A stretch of DNA of 36,496 nt from Nitrospinota bacterium. GTDB taxonomy: Bacteria; Nitrospinota_A; UBA7883; JACRLM01. The notes under the pieces were generated by a model. That model saw nothing but the letters and a program-made list of their open reading frames with translations, was not told the origin of the DNA and ran no database searches. The stretch lies in the NCBI GenBank assembly GCA_015231995.1, contig JADGAO010000002.1, positions 2,500 through 38,995 of the forward strand, in the 5' to 3' direction. Numbering within the stretch: position 1 is the first letter of the stretch; each line of letters begins with the position of its first letter. The position numbers and the translations under genes were made by a program. Shown here piece after piece: positions 1 to 8,610 of this stretch.

Positions 1-410
1 AACCACGAGCCGGACATCACATGCTCATGAAGTTTGCCGACCGTCTTCTCGCGTTTGACGTCTATCCCCTTGAGGAAGACCCCGGAGCTGGCCGACCCCG
101 CCGCTGAAAGGCCGTAGCCGTAAAGCCGGGGCGCCGCGTAAAACCCCTGCGCCTCAAGCTTGCTTACAAGGGCTGAAGAGTCCTGCGCGAACTTGTAAAA
201 ATCCATGTCGTCTCTGTATCCAGCGCGGTGTATCTGGATGTCTCCCACCTCCATGTCCACCACGTTGCGGATCATGGTCAGCATCACCCCTTCCATCAGC
301 GATCCGTACAGTATCATTATCCCGCCCGCCAGCCCCATTGCGCCCACCGTGACGGCGGCGCGTAGCCTGTTGCGGGCGGCGTTACGCAGGGCGAACAGGG
401 GGATGTTCAT
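1..410 (-). CDS. FtsX/LolC-LolE-type ABC transporter permease, partial (N-terminal part; C-terminus runs off the window)
   Basis: Own reverse translation from ATG at 410: MNIPLFALRNAARNRLRAAVTVGAMGLAGGIMILYGSLMEGVMLTMIRNVVDMEVGDIQIHRAGYRDDMDFYKFAQDSS..., open to window edge; TM segment then periplasmic part typical of LolE/MacB-like permeases; start overlaps stop of the LolA-like gene. Not in the ORF track because its stop is outside the window. Confidence 0.8.
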   Translation of the reverse strand, partial: MNIPLFALRNAARNRLRAAVTVGAMGLAGGIMILYGSLMEGVMLTMIRNVVDMEVGDIQIHRAGYRDDMDFYKFAQDSSALVSKLEAQGFYAAPRLYGYGLSAAGSASSGVFLKGIDVKREKTVGKLHEHVMSGSW

Positions 411-1198
411 CAGTCGCGCCTCAGGCGGGAGATGGAGAAAAACGAGTCGTCAATATCCACGTCCAGATTAAGCGATTCGTAAACTAGCTCAGTGAACTCG
501 CCGGGTTTGTCTTGCGGCGTCACTCTCATTATCGCGGGGAGCCTGCGCCCCGAAAAAATTTTTATATCCTTGAAGACTATTGTCCGCGACGGTTTCATAT
601 CCTCGTCGTAAAACACCTCAGTCACCGGCAGATAGTCATCGCCCTCCACGTTGAGCGTCATGGTTATCTTGCCCCACACGACAGCCGCGTCCGGTTTGGG
701 GGTCAATGTAAAATCCATGACGTACGCGCCATCCCGTTTCCCCTCGAACGTCACGACGGAGTCGAAATCCTCCGTCATGCGCGACTCTTTGACCAGATCG
801 TCGTTAGTCAGGTGGCTTCCCATCCACGAGCCGGACATCATCCCGGATGTCAGCCGGATAGTCTTGTCCGTCTTGGGCAGGTATGTGTAGATGGTGGAGC
901 CGGACTTGAGCGTGGCCGTTCCTTTTTCCTTTAGCGGGCTGGTGACGCGCACCAGCGACATGTCCTTCCCCTTCGACCAACCTTCAAGGCTCATGGCGCG
1001 GGTATAATTAGCTGTGGCGACTTTCATTGTTAGTACGGCGTGGGAGGATTTGCCGCGCCACATGTCGTCAACCCTGTCGAGAATCTCTTTTGCGCGGGCG
1101 GCTCCGTCCGGTTTATCGGCGGCCAAACAGTGGCCCCCTGCGACCGCAGTGAAAAGTATCGCAAAAATGAGAGTGAATTTTGCGTCCATGCCAACCAT
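410..1198 (-). CDS. LolA-like outer membrane lipoprotein-sorting protein (COG2834 type)
   Basis: Signal peptide MVGMDAKFTLIFAILFTAVAGGHCLAAD; core ...VTSPLKEKGTATLKSGSTIYTYLPKTDKTIRLTSGMMSGSWMGSHLTNDDLVKESRMTEDF... is characteristic. Start at 1198 preferred over track start 1219 because GGAG lies 5 nt upstream. Confidence 0.85.
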   Translation of the reverse strand: MVGMDAKFTLIFAILFTAVAGGHCLAADKPDGAARAKEILDRVDDMWRGKSSHAVLTMKVATANYTRAMSLEGWSKGKDMSLVRVTSPLKEKGTATLKSGSTIYTYLPKTDKTIRLTSGMMSGSWMGSHLTNDDLVKESRMTEDFDSVVTFEGKRDGAYVMDFTLTPKPDAAVVWGKITMTLNVEGDDYLPVTEVFYDEDMKPSRTIVFKDIKIFSGRRLPAIMRVTPQDKPGEFTELVYESLNLDVDIDDSFFSISRLRRD

Positions 1199-1332
1199 TG
1201 TAACTCCACTAGTTGTCATTTTGAACGAAGCGTTGTCATTCTGAGGCGAAGCCGAAGAATCTATCTAAAAAAAATTTATTCTACTTTGCTTCGGTCGCTA
1301 AGGCCTCCATCAGGATGACAAAGGAGCAAGGA

Positions 1333-1878
1333 TTAAAGCATCCCGTACAACATCTCAGGTTCCACTAAAACATTGTTGTCCGAATCGCCCATCCATATTT
1401 GCCCATCCTGGATCGCGCAATGTAGCTCCATCGTCTTTTTCGCCATATTCGCCAACGCCCGTGTGGCTGTTTGTGGCAGGACGATCACTTTGAGATTTTG
1501 ATGGCGGGCCAGATTTTCCTCAATAGGCTCCCACCATTTCGGGACAACCCGCCCGCCATAGGCGTAAACGAAAACCCGTTTCGCCCGGTTGCAGGCTTTT
1601 CGTATTCTTCTTTCATCGGGGAGCCCTACGTCTATCCACAACTCGATTTCATTCGACAGGCTTTTTTCCCAGATGTCCGGCTCATCCTCGGCGGATATCC
1701 CCTCGGTGAATTTCAGTCCTTCCGATGCGTTCAGGGCGAAAGCGAGAATGCGCACCATCGTTCTCTCATCGGTTTCGGACGGATGCTGTGCGATGGTCAG
1801 CTTGAGATCGTTGTAATAACCCCGATCCATGTCCGAGACTTGAACCGTGGCCTTGATTATCGTGGCTTTGATGGCCAT
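1333..1878 (-). CDS. yaeQ: YaeQ family protein
   Basis: MAIKATIIKATVQVSDMDRGYYNDLKLTIAQHPSETDERTMVRILAFALNASEGLKFTEGIS...DEPDIWEKSLSNEIELWIDVGLPDERRIRKACNRA is the YaeQ signature; start moved to 1878, since the longer track ORF translates a repeat element. Confidence 0.93.
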   Translation of the reverse strand: MAIKATIIKATVQVSDMDRGYYNDLKLTIAQHPSETDERTMVRILAFALNASEGLKFTEGISAEDEPDIWEKSLSNEIELWIDVGLPDERRIRKACNRAKRVFVYAYGGRVVPKWWEPIEENLARHQNLKVIVLPQTATRALANMAKKTMELHCAIQDGQIWMGDSDNNVLVEPEMLYGML

Positions 1879-1906
1879 GAGTTTGCTGTCACTTCCTTTT
1901 CGAATT

Positions 1907-1967
1907 GTAGGGGCGAACCTGCGTGTTCGCCCACATGAGGAGGGCAGACACACAGGTCTGCCCCTAC
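1907..1967. repeat. Double-hairpin interspersed repeat (family A), copy 1
   Basis: GTAGGGGCGAACCTGCGTGTTCGCCCACATGAGGAGGGCAGACACACAGGTCTGCCCCTAC: two 8-bp hairpins (GGGCGAAC/GTTCGCCC; GGGCAGAC/GTCTGCCC) enclosed by GTAGGGGC/GCCCCTAC ends; inverted homolog at 5800-5861. Confidence 0.85.
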
Positions 1968-1980
1968 GTTGAATCCGGGG

Positions 1981-3054
1981 TCAACCCACAGCCGGTTGTT
2001 GTTGCGTCAGACAATGCAATGTCCCCAACCCCCACACCAGGTCAACCGCGTGTATCCCCACAACCTTCCGATCCGGGAACAGCTCCGACAATATCCCAAG
2101 CGCCGTCCGGTCGTTTTCGTCGTTAAACGTTGGAACGATCACGAACGCGTTGGAGATATAAAAGTTCGCGTATGACGCTGGAAGCCTCATCCCGTCGCAA
2201 TAAAGAGGCGATGGCATGGGAAGTTGAACCACGTCAATTCTGGAGCCGTCCTCCAGCCTCGCGTCGTTGAGCCGTTCGATGTTTTCCATCAACGGCGCGT
2301 GGTTGGCGTCGCTTCTGTTTTTCTCCACGCAGGCCACGACGGTGTCTCTGTTCACGAACCGGCAGATGTCGTCCACATGGCCGTGCGTGTCGTCGCCTGC
2401 GATTCCCTTGTTAAGCCATATAACGTTTACCGCGCCGAGCGATTCGCGCAAGGCCGTCTCCACATCGGCTTTCCCAAACCCCGGGTTTCGGACTTGAACC
2501 TTATCGTCTAGCAGGCATTCTTCCGTGGTGATCAACGTTCCTGCCCCGTTCACGTCTATCGCGCCGCCTTCCAGCGTGAAAGGCTTATTACCGATGACTG
2601 CGGGGAGTATCGGGAACTTCAGGCGTTTGGCCAGAATCCCTGCCACTTTGTCGTCGAGTTTCCAGTTGTCGTATTTGGCCCACGCGTTGAACCGGAATTT
2701 GGCTATCGCCCTCTCACCCTTCCCGGTTTTTACGAAAATGGGGCCAAAATCGCGCGTCCAGTTGCGGTCGGTGGGAATGACGAAAAACTCCGTTTTCGTA
2801 ACGTCAACGTGAGCTTTTCGCAACACCGCTTTTGCGTCGGTTTCGGCTTTTTTCGACCCGGCGATGATCCGAACCTTCTCGCCTTCGGATATTTTTCTTA
2901 CCATCTCGGCGAAAACCCACTTGATAGGGGCGAATTTGCCGGGCCAGTCGGCGGAGTTCTGCGGCCAGCATATCCATGTGGCTTCGTGCTTCTCCCATTC
3001 GGCGGGCATTCGCAAACCGGCTCCCGTCGGGCCGTTGGATCGGTTTTTCATCAT
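1981..3054 (-). CDS. aguA: Agmatine deiminase (peptidyl-arginine deiminase family)
   Basis: MPAEWEKHEATWICWPQNSADWPGKF...TEFFVIPTDRNWTRDFGPIFV...LEGGAIDVNGAGTLITTEECLL...IWLNKGIAGDDTHGHVDDICRFV...; family hallmark motifs; adjacent to N-carbamoylputrescine amidase gene. Confidence 0.92.
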   Translation of the reverse strand: MMKNRSNGPTGAGLRMPAEWEKHEATWICWPQNSADWPGKFAPIKWVFAEMVRKISEGEKVRIIAGSKKAETDAKAVLRKAHVDVTKTEFFVIPTDRNWTRDFGPIFVKTGKGERAIAKFRFNAWAKYDNWKLDDKVAGILAKRLKFPILPAVIGNKPFTLEGGAIDVNGAGTLITTEECLLDDKVQVRNPGFGKADVETALRESLGAVNVIWLNKGIAGDDTHGHVDDICRFVNRDTVVACVEKNRSDANHAPLMENIERLNDARLEDGSRIDVVQLPMPSPLYCDGMRLPASYANFYISNAFVIVPTFNDENDRTALGILSELFPDRKVVGIHAVDLVWGLGTLHCLTQQQPAVG

Positions 3055-3062
3055 GCGGATGG

Positions 3063-3956
3063 TTATGGCTTGTCGAGGAATTTTTCGGTCACGCCGTCGT
3101 AGATGTCGGTTCTGCGATCGCGCAGGAAAGGCCAGTTGCGCCGCGTCTCCTCTATCCTCGCAGGGTCTATCTGGGCGATGACAACCCCGTTGTGGTCGCT
3201 GGACGCTTCCGTTATCAACGCCCCAAACGGCCCCGCCACAAAACTCCCACCCCAGAATTCAAGACCCGCCGTTCCCTGCGGCTGTTCGAATCCCACGCGG
3301 TTGACCGCCGCAACATACACACCGTTGGCGATGGCGTGCCCGCGCTGAACCGTGCGCCACGCGTCTTTTTGAGCTTCGCCGAACCTCTCCTTTTCCGAAG
3401 GATGCCAGCCTATCGCAGTGGGATAGAAAATGACAGAGGCTCCGTTCAACGCGGTCAGCCGCGCCGCTTCGGGATACCACTGATCCCAGCAGACCAGAAC
3501 GCCTATCCGCCCGAACGGGGTGTCGAACGCGCGGAATCCGAGATCGCCCGGCGTGAAATAATATTTTTCGTAAAACCCCGGGTCGTCGGGGATGTGCGTC
3601 TTTCTGTATATCCCCGCAAGCCCGTCGGGGTTTATCACCGCCGCTGTGTTGTGATAGAGGCCCGGCGCGCGTTTTTCGAAAAGGGAGGCTATCACCGTTA
3701 CGCCGAGTCTGGCCGCCGATTTCGACAACGCCTTCACCGACGGCCCATCAACAGGCTCCGCCAGGTCGAATAAAGACGAGTCCTCCCGCTGGCAGAAATA
3801 ATGAGTGCGGAACAACTCCGGCAGGCAGATGACGTTCGCGCCCATCGTCGCGGCCTGCTCCACCATCTCTACGGCTTTCGCCAGGCTTTTGTCAGTGTCG
3901 TCCGGCACGGCCATCTGGACGAGGCCGATGTTGAATTTACCCATCGCGCCCATCAC
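3063..3956 (-). CDS. aguB: N-carbamoylputrescine amidase (carbon-nitrogen hydrolase)
   Basis: KFNIGLVQMAV...NVICLPELFRTHYFCQ...YRKTHIPDDPGFYEKYYFTPGD...GVLVCWDQWYPEAARL...; nitrilase-superfamily Glu-Lys-Cys triad; AguB-like throughout. Confidence 0.92.
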   Translation of the reverse strand: MMGAMGKFNIGLVQMAVPDDTDKSLAKAVEMVEQAATMGANVICLPELFRTHYFCQREDSSLFDLAEPVDGPSVKALSKSAARLGVTVIASLFEKRAPGLYHNTAAVINPDGLAGIYRKTHIPDDPGFYEKYYFTPGDLGFRAFDTPFGRIGVLVCWDQWYPEAARLTALNGASVIFYPTAIGWHPSEKERFGEAQKDAWRTVQRGHAIANGVYVAAVNRVGFEQPQGTAGLEFWGGSFVAGPFGALITEASSDHNGVVIAQIDPARIEETRRNWPFLRDRRTDIYDGVTEKFLDKP

Positions 3957-4462
3957 TCCGGCTTTTCCACCCGTCGCGTGACTCTGCGGGTCACTCTTCC
4001 TTTGGGTCTGTCAATTATGGTGAACCTGTCGCCCATCGGCACGAAAAGGTCCGCCGCCTGCTTGATCATTTCCGAAGCTGTTTCCGGGTACGACCATACC
4101 TCCACCCTGCAACCTCTGTTTTTCAGATACCAGATCAGCGGCAGATAATCCTTGTCCCCGCCGATAAGCGCCACCACGTCGAGCTTCTCCGACAGCGTCA
4201 CCGCGTCAATGGTCAGCCACGCGTCGGCGTTTTTCACGGGCTGTTTTATCTCGCCACCCATGCTTGTCCAGAACTTGCGGAACTCGTCGCTTATGGTTTT
4301 GTGGATAGGCTTGTAATAGATTATCCGGGTTATTTCCCTGTCGCCCATATCCTCGATGAGCTGGGCGTAGTTGGTCCTGCCCCCGTAAATGTCGTAACCG
4401 GATATCTCCACGTTCTCCGCGTCTATGAAAACGCCCACTTTCTGGTGAATGAGGCTTGACAT
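3953..4462 (-). CDS. NYN-domain (LabA/DUF88-like) protein, putative PIN-like nuclease
   Basis: VGVFIDAENVEISGYDIYGGRTNYAQLIEDMGDREITRIIYYKPI...WLTIDAVTLSEKLDVVALIGGDKDYLPLIWYLKNRGCRVEVWSYP: NYN acidic residues (FIDAEN, D-A, GGDKDYLPL). Overlaps aguB start by 4 nt. Confidence 0.88.
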   Translation of the reverse strand: MSSLIHQKVGVFIDAENVEISGYDIYGGRTNYAQLIEDMGDREITRIIYYKPIHKTISDEFRKFWTSMGGEIKQPVKNADAWLTIDAVTLSEKLDVVALIGGDKDYLPLIWYLKNRGCRVEVWSYPETASEMIKQAADLFVPMGDRFTIIDRPKGRVTRRVTRRVEKPE

Positions 4463-4741
4463 TATGCTTTCGCCCTTATTTCCGCATGAAAACAATAAAT
4501 AACTTACCGGCTAACGCATCTTGCGCGCCGGGCTGAAAATACCGCAGTTCGGCCGGTTACGATTTCCCTAAAGGGTCTTTGTCCGCCAGCCGATATGAAT
4601 AATATATTTGACTTCCCAGAAGGATGCAAAGAAACTATGTCTAACTATGATTGGCGCAGGAACCACTCCACCGTGGGCGGGGGGAACGGAGCGCCGGCCC
4701 ATGCCGCCGTAAGACGGTATCCTGAAAGGGCGCGACTGGGG

Positions 4742-5779
4742 ATGTCGGAAGAGTTTAATGTACTGATAACCGCCGCATCGCGCCGTATAGCGCTTATACG
4801 CGGTTTCAAGCGCGCCCTTGCGCAAACCCCCGGCGGCGGCAAGGTTTGGGTTACCGATTACGACAAGTTGGCTCCGGGATTGCGGTTCGCCGACGGCTAT
4901 CACATCGCGCCGCTGTCCAGTTCGGAAGATTATATCCCCACACTTCTGGACGTCTGCAAGAAACGCAAAATAAAACTTATCATCCCTTCGATAGACGAAG
5001 AACTTCCCCTCTTCGGCAGGCATAAAAAAGATTTCATGGATATCGGCGTCATCCCGCTCGTCTCCGACGAGAGGGTCGGCCTGATATGCAACGACAAAAG
5101 CAAGACAGCCTCTTTCTTCACTTCGAACGGTTTTCCTTTCGCAAAGACTTTTCTTCCCGAAGAGGTTGATCCGGATTCCGCCAAATATCCGCTGTTCATA
5201 AAACCCCGGAGCGGCAGAGGCTCCATAGGCGCCCACATGGTCAAAGACGCCAACGAACTCAAATTTTTCAGTTCTTACGTTCCCGAACCTGTGGTGCAGG
5301 AATATCTTGAAGGACGCGAGTACACCATAGACGTCCTGGCCGGACTTGACGGCAGGATACTTTCCATCGTTCCCCGCGAGCGGCTCGTCATCCGCTCCGG
5401 CGTTTCCGATAAGGGAAAAACCCACAGGAGCATGAAGCTCATCGGGCTTTGCAAGGCTATCTGCGAGAGGTTGGGCATTGTGGGGCCGGTGAACATGCAG
5501 TGCAAGGTTCAAAACGGCAGGGCCACCTTCTTCGAGATAAACCCCCGTTTCTCCGGCGCGATACAGCTCACGATAGCGTCGGGCGCGGATTTCTTTTCGA
5601 TGATAATCAACGAGGGAATGGGCCTTCGGCCAAAACCGGCCATCGGGGATTTCAAGGACAATTTCCTGATGTTAAGCTACGAGGACAGCATTTTCGAGCT
5701 TAATGGAGCCGCTATTCCATCCGTCTCGCCACAACTGGTCAGCGGGAAAAAGACCCGCGAGCTGGTAGAGAAGGTATAG
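4742..5779 (+). CDS. ATP-grasp domain protein (carbamoyl-phosphate synthase large subunit-like)
   Basis: MSEEFNVLITAASRRIALIRGFKRAL...; YPLFIKPRSGRGSIGAHMV...; VVQEYLEGREYTIDVLAG; FFEINPRFSGAIQLT: ATP-grasp motifs. The track ORF begins upstream at 4595; 4742 is the more conservative start. Confidence 0.85.
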   Translation: MSEEFNVLITAASRRIALIRGFKRALAQTPGGGKVWVTDYDKLAPGLRFADGYHIAPLSSSEDYIPTLLDVCKKRKIKLIIPSIDEELPLFGRHKKDFMDIGVIPLVSDERVGLICNDKSKTASFFTSNGFPFAKTFLPEEVDPDSAKYPLFIKPRSGRGSIGAHMVKDANELKFFSSYVPEPVVQEYLEGREYTIDVLAGLDGRILSIVPRERLVIRSGVSDKGKTHRSMKLIGLCKAICERLGIVGPVNMQCKVQNGRATFFEINPRFSGAIQLTIASGADFFSMIINEGMGLRPKPAIGDFKDNFLMLSYEDSIFELNGAAIPSVSPQLVSGKKTRELVEKV

Positions 5780-5799
5780 CAAAGGCCGCAATTTGTTTT

Positions 5800-5861
5800 G
5801 TAGGGGCAGACCTATGTGTCTGCCCTCTTTCATGCGGGCGAACACGCAGGTTCGCCCCTAC
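5800..5861. repeat. Double-hairpin interspersed repeat (family A), copy 2, inverted relative to copy 1
   Basis: GTAGGGGCAGACCTATGTGTCTGCCCTCTTTCATGCGGGCGAACACGCAGGTTCGCCCCTAC is the near-exact reverse complement of 1907-1967. Confidence 0.88.
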
Positions 5862-8545
5862 AAATCCTCTCTCTCCAAAAGCTCCCGCGCCATCTGGAGC
5901 GCCTCTTCCTTTGAGCCTATCTTCTTGTCCAACTGGGCGGAGAAAATTTCCTTGAGAATATCCCCAACTCTGCGTGACGGCCTTGCGCCCATCGCGAGTA
6001 TGTCCTCGCCCGTCACCAGAGGTTTCACCCCGGCGTATTCGCTTATGTACCGCGTGACCGCGGAGGTCACGCCCCGGTTGCGCGACCTGGCGGCAAGGTA
6101 AAGCAGGGCCACGTCGTCGGCTTGATGGAAAAGCTCCCGCAACGCCGATGGGGGCGGCGCGAACCTTGTCGTTGCCAGGCTTTCCAGCGCGGTCGCCATG
6201 AAATCTCTTCGTTTGATAGCGTCTCTCAAAATTTTCCGCGACGAATGGAACGTCTCCATCATTTCCACAACCTCGACCCCGCTTAGCGGATCGAGGATGA
6301 CCAGCAACCGCGCCGGCCACAACTCCATCGGCTTTAACGGGAAAGCCAGCCCCATCCAGATGAGCATGTCTTCCATGTCGTCCATGAGCCGCTCCTGCTC
6401 CGGGCCGAACGAAAGGTTTGGATGGATGAACCGGAGCAGTCCCAGTTCCTTCATCCTCTTCAACGCGGCGGTGGGCCTGCGTTCGTTGAGTATCGCCTTT
6501 ATCTCGGCGAAAAGCCTGGCCCCGGAAAGCCGGTTGAACATCTCGTGCCGCACGGCGTTTCGCAGAAGCGACAGGGTTTGTTTGGCGATGTTGAACCCAT
6601 GCCTGCTTTCAAACCGCACAGCGCGGAAGACCCTTGTCGGATCCTCCACGAAACTTAAGTTGTGCAGAACGCGGATGATCTTGTCTTTGATGTCGGCCTG
6701 GCCGCCGAAAAAATCGAGCAATGCGTTGGGCCGCGCGCCGTTTAAGCGTATCGCCATCGCGTTTACGGAAAAGTCGCGCCTGTACAGGTCGTTGCGGATG
6801 GCGCTCATCTCCACGATGGGGAGCGCCGCCGGATGGGTGTAGTACTCCATCCTCGCCGTGGCCACGTCTATCTTCAGGCCGCCGGGAGCCACCACAACCG
6901 CCGTCTTGAACTTCTCGTGGATCCTGGCTCTTCCCGAAAGGCGCGACGCCAGCTTTTTCGCGAAATCCATCCCGTCGCCTTCTATGACGATGTCGAGGTC
7001 GAGATTGGGGATGCGAAGGAGCAGGTCTCGCACGAACCCTCCCGCCAGATAAGCCGTGCAACCGCTTTTGTTGGCGATGTCGCTTATCACATGGATCAAC
7101 TTGGTGACATGGGCCGGCAGGCGTTCTCGCAATACGCCGCTTACGTCCCTCAGCGTTGGGCCGGCTTTCGCCATGCCGGGCGACGACAGCTGTTCCCGTG
7201 CAAGGCTTTCGCCGTAAAGCCTGGCCAGCGCCGCGCCCCTGCTCAAAAGCCCTACCAGCGCCCCCGTTTCCTTGTCCACCACCGGAACCTGTTTCTGCCT
7301 CATGCCAAGCATGATCTCCTCGACCACGTTCGACGGCGTGTCGGGATTTACGCAGGCGAACTCGCTTATCATGAACTCGCTGGCGCGATGATCCCCAAGT
7401 CCGTGATGGATAGCCTTCTCCACTATCTGCCTTGTGATAAGCCCCGCCACTTTCATCCCGTCCATCACCGGCAGGCCGTTTATGTCGTACCTGGTCATGA
7501 GAGTCTCCGCATCGGCGACGGACGAATCCGTGGAGACGGTTATCACGCTTTCCACCATCATGTTGGCGGCCACGGTTTCGTCAACGGTGGCGCGGAGCGC
7601 TTCCCATATTTTCTCGCTCGCCTGCGTGAGGGTCATGTCCTTTATGGTGGCCGACGCGGCTGTGGAGTGTCCGCCCCCGCCCATCATGGTGGCGACCGCT
7701 CCCGCGCTGATTTCCCGTATCCTGCTACGCGCCACGAGGTGGATCCTGTCTTCCATTCGAACGAGGATGAAAAGGCTGTCCAGGTTTTCGATGTCCATTA
7801 TTTTGTGAGCCAGCGAAGCCACGTCGCCCATGTGTCGTTCGACTCCGGCCGTCGCCACCGCCACCGTCCGCCCGCAGATGATGCGGGCCTGCAGGCTTTT
7901 GAGCAGGTTATTGAGAGTGTCTATCTGCTCCGCCGAAAGCTCCCTGCGGATATAGCCCGCCACCATATTCATGTCCGCGCCGCTTCTGGACAGCCACGCA
8001 GACGCCTCGTAATCCTCCGGCGTGGTTGACGGAAAACAGAGCGAGCCTGTGTCCTCGTATATCCCAAGCATGAGCAGTGTGGCTTCGGCGGGCGTGACGC
8101 TCAACCCGCGCTCGCGCAAAATTTCCGTCATTATCGTGGAGGTTGACCCACGTTTTCGTATCACCGTTTCGGCGGATGGTATGTCGCAAGAGGCGGCTGG
8201 GTGATGGTCGTAGATCGTGAATTTCACGCCAGGCCTGTCCACGAGCTCCGCCAGCGGGCCGATCCTGCCCCTGCTGGATGCGTCCACCATCACCACTTCG
8301 CTCACCGAGGCGATATCGAAGTTTTTGAGCCTTACGATGGGAAGGGAGATATCTTCGTGGGCGAGAAAGTCGCGCACGTTTTTTTCCTGTGAGCCGGGGA
8401 AAACGGCGGACGAACCCGGATATAGCTTTATCGCCGCCATCATGGAAGCCAGGCAGTCGAAATCAGCGTTGAGATGCGTTGTGATTATTTTCACTTTACG
8501 GCCCGTGAATTTATTATCGTTTTCCGCTATTATTTTAACCCGCAT
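5858..8545 (-). CDS. DHH/DHHA1-CBS-CBS-tRNA nucleotidyltransferase/poly(A) polymerase fusion protein
   Basis: N-term DHH (TTHLNADFDCLASM, YDHHPAA, DHHA1 GGGGHSTAASATI), two CBS repeats, then class II NTase (YLAGGFVRDLLLRIPNLDLDIVIEGDG...RRDFSVNAMAIRLNG...DPTRVFRAVRFESRHGF). Confidence 0.93.
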   Translation of the reverse strand: MRVKIIAENDNKFTGRKVKIITTHLNADFDCLASMMAAIKLYPGSSAVFPGSQEKNVRDFLAHEDISLPIVRLKNFDIASVSEVVMVDASSRGRIGPLAELVDRPGVKFTIYDHHPAASCDIPSAETVIRKRGSTSTIMTEILRERGLSVTPAEATLLMLGIYEDTGSLCFPSTTPEDYEASAWLSRSGADMNMVAGYIRRELSAEQIDTLNNLLKSLQARIICGRTVAVATAGVERHMGDVASLAHKIMDIENLDSLFILVRMEDRIHLVARSRIREISAGAVATMMGGGGHSTAASATIKDMTLTQASEKIWEALRATVDETVAANMMVESVITVSTDSSVADAETLMTRYDINGLPVMDGMKVAGLITRQIVEKAIHHGLGDHRASEFMISEFACVNPDTPSNVVEEIMLGMRQKQVPVVDKETGALVGLLSRGAALARLYGESLAREQLSSPGMAKAGPTLRDVSGVLRERLPAHVTKLIHVISDIANKSGCTAYLAGGFVRDLLLRIPNLDLDIVIEGDGMDFAKKLASRLSGRARIHEKFKTAVVVAPGGLKIDVATARMEYYTHPAALPIVEMSAIRNDLYRRDFSVNAMAIRLNGARPNALLDFFGGQADIKDKIIRVLHNLSFVEDPTRVFRAVRFESRHGFNIAKQTLSLLRNAVRHEMFNRLSGARLFAEIKAILNERRPTAALKRMKELGLLRFIHPNLSFGPEQERLMDDMEDMLIWMGLAFPLKPMELWPARLLVILDPLSGVEVVEMMETFHSSRKILRDAIKRRDFMATALESLATTRFAPPPSALRELFHQADDVALLYLAARSRNRGVTSAVTRYISEYAGVKPLVTGEDILAMGARPSRRVGDILKEIFSAQLDKKIGSKEEALQMARELLEREDL

Positions 8546-8584
8546 ACGGGAAGCGGTGGGGAATCAAAAAAACATTTTGCAGGG

Positions 8585-8610
8585 GCGCGTCGCGACGCGC
8601 TTTTTTTTTT
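8585..8610 (+). repeat. Perfect 16-bp palindrome followed by T10 (terminator-shaped or repeat fragment)
   Basis: GCGCGTCGCGACGCGC (8585-8600) then TTTTTTTTTT (8601-8610). Confidence 0.6.

Noticed and set aside
4568-5512. 314-aa - strand ORF
   Set aside because: Antisense to the ATP-grasp gene whose motifs are clear on the + strand.
1907-5861. Composite transposon bounded by inverted family A repeats
   Set aside because: The 61-62 bp elements encode nothing, there is no transposase between them, and the enclosed genes are ordinary housekeeping types.
6833-8029. 398-aa + strand ORF
   Set aside because: Lies entirely antisense to the confidently identified DHH-CBS-NTase gene; His/Arg-rich composition typical of GC-rich shadow ORFs.
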